From Propionibacteriaceae bacterium (GTDB taxonomy: Bacteria > Actinomycetota > Actinomycetes > Propionibacteriales > Propionibacteriaceae), in assembly GCA_027353565.1 (NCBI GenBank), contig DAIEHO010000348.1, positions 1 to 5,128 on the forward strand: a stretch of DNA of 5,128 bases, read 5' to 3'. The notes under the pieces were generated by a model. It did no database searches. It was given only the letters and a program-made list of their open reading frames with translations, and was not told the DNA's origin. Both the position numbers and the translations under genes were made by a program. Below are positions 1 to 4,826 of the stretch, piece after piece (within the stretch, counting starts at the first letter, position 1; every line of letters starts with the position of its first letter).

Positions 1-1
1 G

Positions 2-316
2 CTGCCGCCGAAGCAGGTTCCGCTGCGTGGCGCCTCGCCGCTCACCGACGTCCGCTTCGGTGAGGAGCGCGTGCTCGCGACCATCGACTTCAACTCGAGC
101 ACCTTCATCCTGCGCCGAGAGGGCACCGAGTACGCGTGCTACCAGCGCTACCCTGGCCCGGACGAGTACAGCGAGCCGATCGAGTTCGTCGACGTACGCT
201 CCACGGACCTGTACGAGGTGTACTGCCGTGTCGGGCGTGGCTTCAGCGCGGTGCCCGACTGGGTGGATCCCCAGCTCGCCCCGTTCATCACGGTGCACCC
301 CGGCGACTTCCGCTGA
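2..316 (+). CDS. C-terminal part of an unrecognised protein (5' end outside window)
   Basis: The frame is open from the left edge to a TGA at 314-316 and gives about 104 residues. I do not recognise the family. The visible part is soluble-looking and mixed in charge, with no membrane segment or signal peptide. Its tail is rich in aromatic and acidic residues (CYQRYPGPDEYSEPIEFVDV, then DWVDPQLAPF, ending HPGDFR). Third codon positions are strongly G/C, which supports real coding. A GTG at 71 has a GAGGAG at 62-67, but only 3 nt separate them and the frame stays open and codon-biased upstream of it, so I treat the gene as beginning outside the window. A short 81-residue protein starting at 71 is the alternative. 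No function is proposed. Confidence 0.6.
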   Translation: MPPKQVPLRGASPLTDVRFGEERVLATIDFNSSTFILRREGTEYACYQRYPGPDEYSEPIEFVDVRSTDLYEVYCRVGRGFSAVPDWVDPQLAPFITVHPGDFR

Positions 317-322
317 CCTCGC

Positions 323-350
323 GAAGGCGGCTCCGAGCCACCTCGCCTTC
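323..350 (+). terminator. Possible transcription terminator hairpin, first of two
   Basis: GAAGGC at 323-328 pairs with GCCTTC at 345-350, and an inner GGCT (329-332) pairs with AGCC (336-339). It begins 7 nt after the stop codon at 316. There is no T-tract, so this is only a candidate, possibly working together with the stronger hairpin at 361-381. Confidence 0.3.
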
Positions 351-360
351 CGGTCTCCAC

Positions 361-381
361 CGCGTCGCTGTCGGCGACGCG
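361..381 (+). terminator. Strong GC-rich hairpin, candidate terminator of the left-edge gene
   Basis: CGCGTCGC at 361-368 is the exact reverse complement of GCGACGCG at 374-381, giving a perfect 8-bp stem with a 5-nt loop. It lies in the 132-nt gap between the left-edge gene and the thioredoxin-like gene. No T-run follows, which is common for actinobacterial terminators, but factor-dependent termination or mere GC-driven pairing cannot be excluded. Confidence 0.4.
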
Positions 382-417
382 CTCGCGCCGACGTCTCACG
401 CTCCCTCTGCGGGGGGC

Positions 418-423
418 TAACGT
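418..423 (+). promoter_or_regulatory. Candidate -10 element (TAACGT) for the thioredoxin-like gene
   Basis: TAACGT fits the TANNNT pattern of actinobacterial housekeeping -10 boxes. It would place the transcript start near 430, upstream of the Shine-Dalgarno-like GAGGAG at 439-444 and the ATG at 449. If real, it overlaps the alternative GTG start at 422 and so rules that start out. No convincing -35 hexamer is visible. Confidence 0.35.
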
Positions 424-438
424 GGCCTCATCGGCATC

Positions 439-444
439 GAGGAG
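439..444 (+). promoter_or_regulatory. Ribosome binding site deciding the start of the thioredoxin-like gene
   Basis: GAGGAG ends 4 nt before the ATG at 449. The in-frame GTG at 422 has no comparable site in front of it, and the residues between the two starts (serine-rich, about nine) are not part of the thioredoxin-2 zinc ribbon. This favours ATG 449. Confidence 0.55.
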
Positions 445-448
445 TGAG

Positions 449-904
449 ATGGACGCCTCAACAGTGACCTGCGCCACCTGCAGGACGAAGAACCAGGTGC
501 CCTTCGTGGCATCCGAGGCTCCTCGCTGCACGCAGTGCCATGGCTTCCTGCCGTGGATCACGCAGGCGGTGGACTCGGACTACGCGCTCATCGCCGACTC
601 GACCGTGGTCCTCGTCTGCGTCGAGCTCTGGGCCGCCTGGGCCCAGCCCAGCCGTCTCGTCGGCCCCCTCCTGGAACGGGTCGTGGCCGAACGCGCGGGA
701 CGCATGAAGCTCGTGAGGGTCAACGTCGAGGACGCGCGCCGGGTGCAGTCCAGGCACGAGGCCCGCCTCATCCCGACGTTGCTGCTGCTGTGGCAGGGCG
801 AAGAGATCGGCCGCCACACGGGCGCTCTCCAGCTGCCGCAGCTCCGGCGCTGGGTCGACCAGGGCATCGCCACGGCGTTCCGGCCGGCCAAGACCCCCAT
901 GTGA
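449..904 (+). CDS. Thioredoxin-2-like protein with zinc ribbon but no catalytic cysteines
   Basis: The product has 151 residues, close to the usual TrxC (thioredoxin 2) length. An N-terminal zinc ribbon holds C8-A-T-C11 and C27-T-Q-C30, with TrxC-like spacing and flanks (KNQVP; APRC). A thioredoxin fold follows from about residue 45: a hydrophobic strand VVLVCVELW, a helix LVGPLLERVVAE, strand KLVRVNVED, then LIPT with the cis-proline P109, and a final helix. The active site that should read WCGPC reads W64-A-Q-P-S68, so both redox cysteines are replaced (codons gcc at 641 and agc at 650). From family knowledge such a protein cannot do dithiol-disulfide exchange at this site. I infer a binding, chaperone-like or regulatory role, probably cytoplasmic since no signal peptide is seen. 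The only cysteine in the Trx domain is C57 in the buried strand. A hairpin follows the stop, so it is probably transcribed separately from the MEMO gene downstream. The fold call is firm; the role is unknown. Confidence 0.85.
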   Translation: MDASTVTCATCRTKNQVPFVASEAPRCTQCHGFLPWITQAVDSDYALIADSTVVLVCVELWAAWAQPSRLVGPLLERVVAERAGRMKLVRVNVEDARRVQSRHEARLIPTLLLLWQGEEIGRHTGALQLPQLRRWVDQGIATAFRPAKTPM

Positions 905-906
905 CC

Positions 907-931
907 GTCCCTGCCCACCCACGGGCGGGAC
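907..931 (+). terminator. Candidate terminator after the thioredoxin-like gene
   Basis: GTCCC (907-911) pairs with GGGAC (927-931) and GCCC (913-916) pairs with GGGC (923-926), with a single bulged T and a 6-nt loop. The stem starts 2 nt after the TGA at 902-904. It has no T-tract. Its position directly after a stop codon and before a gene with its own promoter supports a terminator role. Confidence 0.45.
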
Positions 932-971
932 CATGTGGTCGGCTCTCAGCGCTACGGGCCGTCAGCCACCG

Positions 972-990
972 CCGTCGTCTCGTACGACGG
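972..990. repeat. Perfect inverted repeat upstream of the MEMO gene
   Basis: CCGTCGT (972-978) and ACGACGG (984-990) are perfect 7-bp arms around a 5-nt spacer (CTCGT). The repeat ends 44 nt before the candidate -10 box at 1034. It could be an operator for the AmmeMemoRadiSam block or a second terminator hairpin of the preceding gene. The sequence alone does not decide. Confidence 0.4.
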
Positions 991-1033
991 GTTACGGCTC
1001 GTCGAAGCACCTGCCGCGCTCGTGAGGGCGGCG

Positions 1034-1039
1034 TAGATT
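1034..1039 (+). promoter_or_regulatory. Candidate -10 box (TAGATT) giving a leaderless MEMO transcript
   Basis: TAGATT fits TANNNT and is separated from the ATG at 1046 by exactly 6 nt, so transcription would start at the A of the start codon. No Shine-Dalgarno sequence stands at the right distance, consistent with leaderless translation. CTGCCG at 1011-1016 lies 17 nt upstream and is a weak -35 candidate (3 of 6 matches to TTGACA). Confidence 0.5.
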
Positions 1040-1045
1040 GGCAGC

Positions 1046-1831
1046 ATGACCGTACGGCAAGCTGCCGTAGCGGGGCAGTTCTACCCCGCGCAACCGGCAC
1101 GCCTCAGACACCTCGTCACTGAGCTGCTCGACGCGGTCAGCCCCGAGTCCGTACCGGCAGCAGGCTACGTCGTACCGCACGCGGGCTACATCTACTCCGG
1201 CTCGACCGCGGCGTACTCGTACGCGGCTCTGGCCCTCGACCCGCCCACCCGCATCCTGCTGCTCGGGCCGACGCACCGCGTGTACGTCGGAGGACTGGCA
1301 CTGTCCGGCGCTGACGGCTTCGCGACACCGCTGGGCGTGGTGGAGGCCGATCCCGATCTGGTCACGGCGCTGCGGCAGGCGCCGCACATGTCGGTACGGC
1401 CCGACGTCCACGCCGAGGAGCACTCGCTGGAGGTCCAGCTGCCGTTCCTGCAGGTCGTCGCACCGGGGGTGCCGGTCGTGCCGGTCGCTGTCGGTGCAGC
1501 CGACCCGACGACGGTCGCCGACGCCATCGAGATCGCCCTGGGTCTGCCCGGCACGTTGCTGCTGGTCTCGACGGACCTGAGCCACTACCACCCGTACGAC
1601 GACGCGGCCGCACTCGACGCTGACACCATCGAGCGGATCATCGCGCTCGACCGGGGCATCCCCCCCGATCGTGCGTGTGGCGCATACCCACTCAACGGCG
1701 CCCTCGTCGCCGCCCAGCGGCACAGCTGGGCGCCCGAGCTGCTGTCCGCATGCAGCTCGGGCGACACGGCCGGTACCCGTGACAGCGTCGTCGGCTACGC
1801 CGCCTTCCGACTGAGGAGGACCCATGTCTGA
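1046..1831 (+). CDS. amrB: AmmeMemoRadiSam system protein B (MEMO1 family)
   Basis: This 261-residue protein is a full-length MEMO1-family member, a fold related to class III (LigB-type) extradiol dioxygenases. The N-terminus has the family opening AVAGQFYPA (residues 6-15 region). Metal-site residues matching human MEMO1 H49, H81 and C244 are H45 in PHAGYIYSG, H77 in LLGPTH and C211 in RACGAYP. Other family hallmarks are EEHSLEVQLPF (124-134) and STDLSHY (175-181, with D177 and H180 near the pocket). It is presumably a cytoplasmic iron- or copper-binding protein; no reaction is established to my knowledge. ATG 1046 is chosen because it matches the family N-terminus and follows a leaderless-type -10 box. 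The 3' end overlaps protein A by 8 nt, so it is translationally coupled to it and heads the three-gene block. The symbol is only a descriptive label for the system's protein B. Family assignment is very secure. Confidence 0.94.
   Translation: MTVRQAAVAGQFYPAQPARLRHLVTELLDAVSPESVPAAGYVVPHAGYIYSGSTAAYSYAALALDPPTRILLLGPTHRVYVGGLALSGADGFATPLGVVEADPDLVTALRQAPHMSVRPDVHAEEHSLEVQLPFLQVVAPGVPVVPVAVGAADPTTVADAIEIALGLPGTLLLVSTDLSHYHPYDDAAALDADTIERIIALDRGIPPDRACGAYPLNGALVAAQRHSWAPELLSACSSGDTAGTRDSVVGYAAFRLRRTHV
1053..1069. repeat. Inverted repeat inside the first codons of the MEMO gene
   Basis: TACGGCA (1053-1059) and TGCCGTA (1063-1069) are perfect 7-bp arms around a 3-nt spacer. It covers codons 3-8. 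If the transcript is leaderless, it begins 8 nt from the 5' end and could be an operator just after the start site or an RNA hairpin affecting initiation. It may also be a coincidence in GC-rich coding sequence. Confidence 0.35.
1813..1820 (+). promoter_or_regulatory. Ribosome binding site for protein A inside the MEMO gene end
   Basis: GAGGAGGA lies within the last codons of the MEMO gene and ends 3 nt before the ATG at 1824. It is the strongest Shine-Dalgarno match in the window. It fixes the protein A start and, with the 8-nt ATGTCTGA overlap, indicates coupled translation. Confidence 0.75.
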
Positions 1832-2435
1832 CCTCGTGCCACCCGACGCCGGCTCTGTGCTGTGCGTCATCGCCCGGCGAGCCATTGCGGCACGGTTGGG
1901 CGTCACGTCCCCGCCGTTCGGTACCCGGGAAGCGGCCCACCACCCCGATGAAGCGGGTGAGTCCTCTCTACGGCATGAGGACGCGTGGCTGGACACCCCG
2001 GGCGCGGCGTTCGTCACGCTCACCATGCACGGCGCCCTGCGGGGATGCATCGGCACGCTGAGGGCCTACCGGCCGCTCCGTGAGGACGTCGCCGCCAACG
2101 CGGTCAGCGCCGCCGTCCACGACCCCCGGTTCCCACCGCTCACAGCCTCCGAGCTCGGGGAGACCCACATCGAGGTCTCGGTCCTGAGCACCCCCGAGCC
2201 CTTGCCCTTCGCGAACCACGCCGATGCCGTGGCCCGGCTCCACCCGCGGGTCGACGGCGTCATCCTGGAGTACGGGAGCCACCGCGGCACCTTCCTGCCG
2301 CAGGTCTGGGAGCAGCTGCCCCACGCCGGCGACTTCCTCTCCCACCTCGTCCGCAAGGCCGGGCTGCCGGCCGGATGGTGGGACGACGACGCCCGCCTGT
2401 TCCACTACACGGTGACGGCGTTCGAGGAGACATGA
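1824..2435 (+). CDS. amrA: AmmeMemoRadiSam system protein A (AMMECR1 domain)
   Basis: This 203-residue protein is a single AMMECR1 domain, the family named after the human AMMECR1 gene. The signature LRGCIGTL is at residues 72-79 with the invariant cysteine C75. It is followed by RPLREDVA, HDPRFPPL (99-106), IEVSVLS and the C-terminal block GTFLPQVWEQLP (155-166), all characteristic of the bacterial and archaeal system proteins. There is no signal peptide or membrane segment, so it is cytoplasmic. Its activity is not established; the exposed conserved LRGCIG loop is usually taken as a functional site. The start at 1824 overlaps the MEMO stop by 8 nt, and the TGA at 2433-2435 overlaps the radical SAM start by 4 nt (ATGA), placing it in the middle of a coupled block. 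A and B are fused in some organisms but are separate here. The symbol is a descriptive label. Family call is very secure. Confidence 0.94.
   Translation: MSDLVPPDAGSVLCVIARRAIAARLGVTSPPFGTREAAHHPDEAGESSLRHEDAWLDTPGAAFVTLTMHGALRGCIGTLRAYRPLREDVAANAVSAAVHDPRFPPLTASELGETHIEVSVLSTPEPLPFANHADAVARLHPRVDGVILEYGSHRGTFLPQVWEQLPHAGDFLSHLVRKAGLPAGWWDDDARLFHYTVTAFEET
2424..2430 (+). promoter_or_regulatory. Closely spaced Shine-Dalgarno before the radical SAM gene
   Basis: GAGGAGA lies in the final codons of protein A with only 1-2 nt between it and the ATG at 2432, closer than usual. With the ATGA overlap this suggests termination-reinitiation of ribosomes arriving from protein A rather than independent initiation. 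It also supports 2432 over the in-frame upstream ATG at 2375. Confidence 0.5.
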
Positions 2436-3496
2436 GCACGCGCTGGTGGCACCCGGTCGAGGACGGCCGCATCCAGTGCGACGTCTGCCCGCGCGAGTGC
2501 CGCCTGCGCGACGGGCAGCGAGGCTTCTGCTTCGTCCGCGCCCGTGAGGGCGACCAGATGGTGCTGACGACGTACGGGCGGTCATCCGGCTTCTGCATCG
2601 ACCCCATCGAGAAGAAGCCGCTCGCCCACTTCCACCCCGGCACGTCGGTCCTGTCGTTCGGCACCGCCGGCTGCAACCTCGGCTGCAAGTTCTGCCAGAA
2701 CTGGGACATGTCCAAGGCACGTGAGATGGACCGCCTCATGGACCAGGCATCGCCCGAGACCATCGCCGCAACGGCCGTCGAGCTGGGTTGTCGGAGTGTC
2801 GCCTTCACGTACAACGACCCGGTGATCTTCGCCGAGTACGCGATCGACACCGCCCTCGCCTGCCACGAACGCGGGGTCTCGTCGGTGGCCGTCACCGCCG
2901 GGTACGTGAACCCGGAGACGCGCCGCGACTTCTTCTCCGTGATGGACGCGGCGAACGTCGACCTCAAGGGCTTCACGGAGTCGTTCTACGAGAAGGTCAC
3001 CGGCGCCAGGCTGCGCCCGGTGCTGGACACGCTCAGCTACCTCGTGCACGAGACGGACGTCTGGGTCGAGATCACCACGCTGCTCATCCCGGGCTACAAC
3101 GACACCGACGCCGAGCTCCACGCGATGGGCCGGTGGGTGATGTCGGAGCTCGGGCCCGATGTACCGCACCACGTCACGGCGTTCCACCCCGACTGGCGAA
3201 TGCTCGACGTACCGCCGACCCCTGCGTCCACGCTGATCCGGGCCCGCGAGGTGCTTCTCGCCGAGGGGCTCCACCACGTGTACACGGGCAACGTCCCGCA
3301 CCGGCCCGGCGAGGTCACGTACTGCTCGTCCTGCCACGCCGCACTCATCGAGCGCGACCAGTACCGGTTGCTCAGCTACCGGCTCACGCCTGACGGCTGC
3401 TGCCCGGACTGCGGCACGACACTGCCCGGCCGGTACGACACCGCGCCGGGCCACTTCGGGCCGCGTCGCATCCCGGTGCGGATCGCCGCACGCTAG
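2432..3496 (+). CDS. amrS: AmmeMemoRadiSam system radical SAM enzyme (PflA-like)
   Basis: This 354-residue protein matches the radical SAM component of AmmeMemoRadiSam, a relative of pyruvate formate-lyase activating enzymes. The N-terminus has a cysteine-rich segment (C16, C19, C23, C33; CDVCPREC then GFC). The SAM-cluster motif C81-N-L-G-C85-K-F-C88 follows, with QNW after it, and would bind a [4Fe-4S] cluster that cleaves S-adenosylmethionine. Further family blocks are FTYNDP (125-130), the VDLKGF region, IPGYND (219-224), FHPDWRM (251-257) and YTGNVP (284-289). A C-terminal zinc-ribbon-like module has C298-S-S-C301 and C324-P-D-C327. Its substrate is unknown; a glycyl-radical partner is not evident in the window. 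The ATG at 2432 overlaps the AMMECR1 stop by 4 nt; an in-frame ATG at 2375 would add 19 residues read in another frame of protein A and is rejected. It closes the three-gene block. The symbol is a descriptive label. Family call is very secure, function is open. Confidence 0.94.
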   Translation: MSTRWWHPVEDGRIQCDVCPRECRLRDGQRGFCFVRAREGDQMVLTTYGRSSGFCIDPIEKKPLAHFHPGTSVLSFGTAGCNLGCKFCQNWDMSKAREMDRLMDQASPETIAATAVELGCRSVAFTYNDPVIFAEYAIDTALACHERGVSSVAVTAGYVNPETRRDFFSVMDAANVDLKGFTESFYEKVTGARLRPVLDTLSYLVHETDVWVEITTLLIPGYNDTDAELHAMGRWVMSELGPDVPHHVTAFHPDWRMLDVPPTPASTLIRAREVLLAEGLHHVYTGNVPHRPGEVTYCSSCHAALIERDQYRLLSYRLTPDGCCPDCGTTLPGRYDTAPGHFGPRRIPVRIAAR

Positions 3497-3511
3497 CCGA
3501 CCGTGTCCGAG

Positions 3512-3540
3512 GCACCCGGCCGGTTGGCGTGGCCGGGCGC
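3512..3540 (+). terminator. Candidate terminator of the AmmeMemoRadiSam block
   Basis: CCCGGCC (3515-3521) pairs perfectly with GGCCGGG (3531-3537), extended past one mismatch by GC (3512-3513) with GC (3539-3540); the loop is 9 nt. It starts 15 nt after the TAG at 3494-3496. No T-tract is present. The rest of the 147-nt gap up to dgoD holds only the dgoD promoter candidate. Confidence 0.45.
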
Positions 3541-3630
3541 AGTCCCCGGTGCGTGGGCGCCGCCCGTCAGCCGAGTCGCGGGCCTACCTGAGGAGCGCTG
3601 TCCGGGCGAGGTCCACGGCACCGGAACGCG

Positions 3631-3636
3631 TAGGGT
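3631..3636 (+). promoter_or_regulatory. Candidate -10 box (TAGGGT) giving a leaderless dgoD transcript
   Basis: TAGGGT fits TANNNT and is 7 nt before the ATG at 3644, so the transcript would start at or next to the start codon. No Shine-Dalgarno sequence precedes this ATG, as expected for a leaderless gene. No clear -35 hexamer or paired operator repeat is visible in the gap. Confidence 0.45.
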
Positions 3637-3643
3637 TCAGCGC

Positions 3644-4792
3644 ATGGTGACGATCGCCCGTGTAGAGACGTTCCTCGTTGCGCCCCGATGGTTGTTCGTC
3701 CGGATCGAGACTTCCGACGGCGTCGTCGGGTGGGGCGAAGCGACGTGCGAGGGCCGCTCGGAGACCGTCGCGGCGGCCGTGGCGCAGCTGGCCGAGCTGC
3801 TGGTCGGCGGCGACCCGACGCGGATCGAGGACCACCACCGGACACTGTCCAACGGCTCGTTCTACCGCGGCGGCCCGATCCTGGGCTCGGCGGTGGCGGG
3901 GATCGACCAGGCGCTGTGGGACATCAAGGGCAAGGCGCTCGGGGCACCGGTACACGAGCTCCTGGGCGGTCCGGTCCGCGACCGGGTCAGGGTCTACGCC
4001 TGGGTCGGCGGCGACGAGCCGAACGAGATCCGCGAGCAGATCGCCCAACGCGTCGCCTCGGGCCTCACTGCGGTCAAGATGAACGCCTCCGGCCGGATGT
4101 CGCCCCTGGCCACGTCCCGAGAGATCGACGGCGTCCTGGCCCGCGTCGCCGCCGCACGCGAGGAGCTGGGCCCGGACCGCGATGTGGCGGTCGACTTCCA
4201 CGGACGGGTGTCGTTGCCCTCGGCGGTACGGCTCGCAGCCGAGCTCGTCGGGCTGCGCCCGCTGTTCATCGAGGAGCCTGTCGTGCCCGAGAACAGCGCG
4301 AGGATCGGTCAGGTCGTCGCCGCGACCAGCATCCCGGTCGCCACGGGTGAGCGCCTGTACACGCGTCAGGAGTTCCGGCCGGTCCTGGAGGCCGGCGTCA
4401 GCATCGTGCAGCCCGACCTCTCCCACGCCGGTGGCATCACGGAGGTTCGCAAGATCGCCGCGCTCGCCGAGACGTACGGCGCGCTGCTCGCCCCGCACTG
4501 CCCCCTGGGCCCGATCGGCCTGGCGGCGTCGCTGCAGATCGGCTTCTGCACCGCCAGCCACGTCATCCAGGAGCAGAGCATCGGCATCCACTACAACGTC
4601 GGTGCCGAGGTGCTCGACTACCTGGTCGACACGAGCGTCTTCGACTACGCCGACGGCTCGGTCGCGCGTCTGACCGGTCCGGGGCTGGGGATCGAGGTCG
4701 ACGAGGCTGCCGTACGGAAGGCGGCGGCTGCCTGGACCGGCTGGTCGAACCCGACGTGGCGCTACGAGGACGGCGGCTTCGCCGAATGGTGA
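3644..4792 (+). CDS. dgoD: D-galactonate dehydratase
   Basis: The enzyme dehydrates D-galactonate to 2-keto-3-deoxy-D-galactonate, the first step of the De Ley-Doudoroff galactonate route, in the cytoplasm. At 382 residues it has the same length as Escherichia coli DgoD, and as I recall that sequence it can be aligned almost without gaps. It belongs to the mandelate racemase subgroup of the enolase superfamily: an N-terminal capping domain (about 1-110, with PRWLFVRIET and FYRGGPI) then the TIM barrel. Metal ligands are D184 (in DFHGR), E210 (in FIEEPV) and E236 (in TGERL). The catalytic histidines are H186 and H285 (in APHCPLGP), the latter paired with D258 (in QPDLSHAGG). ATG 3644 is chosen because it matches the family N-terminus and follows a leaderless-type -10 box; the GTG at 3503 would add a 47-residue extension with no family match. 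A DMT transporter follows by 34 nt. Other sugar-acid specificity in this subgroup is possible but the full residue match makes D-galactonate most likely. Confidence 0.93.
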   Translation: MVTIARVETFLVAPRWLFVRIETSDGVVGWGEATCEGRSETVAAAVAQLAELLVGGDPTRIEDHHRTLSNGSFYRGGPILGSAVAGIDQALWDIKGKALGAPVHELLGGPVRDRVRVYAWVGGDEPNEIREQIAQRVASGLTAVKMNASGRMSPLATSREIDGVLARVAAAREELGPDRDVAVDFHGRVSLPSAVRLAAELVGLRPLFIEEPVVPENSARIGQVVAATSIPVATGERLYTRQEFRPVLEAGVSIVQPDLSHAGGITEVRKIAALAETYGALLAPHCPLGPIGLAASLQIGFCTASHVIQEQSIGIHYNVGAEVLDYLVDTSVFDYADGSVARLTGPGLGIEVDEAAVRKAAAAWTGWSNPTWRYEDGGFAEW

Positions 4793-4826
4793 CCGGCACC
4801 GTCTCCCGTGCCTCGCGAGCCACCAC

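Noticed and set aside
422..448. Upstream GTG start for the thioredoxin-like gene
   Set aside because: It lacks a ribosome binding site, overlaps the likely -10 box TAACGT, and adds residues not found in the thioredoxin-2 family; ATG 449 has GAGGAG in front.
27..467. 146-codon + strand open frame over the left-edge gene and the gap
   Set aside because: Ser/Arg/Thr-rich low-complexity translation in the wrong frame relative to the codon-biased frame ending at 316.
992..2056. 354-codon open frame on the minus strand across the MEMO and AMMECR1 genes
   Set aside because: Low-complexity Arg/Gly/Val-rich translation opposite two strongly conserved + strand genes; a GC-rich shadow frame.
2375..2431. 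Upstream ATG start for the radical SAM gene
   Set aside because: It would add 19 Arg/Pro-rich residues read out of frame within the AMMECR1 C-terminus; the ATGA overlap at 2432 fits the family N-terminus.
3503..3643. Long N-terminal extension of dgoD from a GTG at 3503
   Set aside because: No counterpart in DgoD, overlaps a terminator-like hairpin, and a leaderless -10 box lies just before ATG 3644.
4795..4812. GGCAC/GTGCC hairpin between dgoD and the transporter gene
   Set aside because: Only 5 bp with an 8-nt loop and no T-run; too weak to call a terminator, so the two genes are kept as a likely operon.
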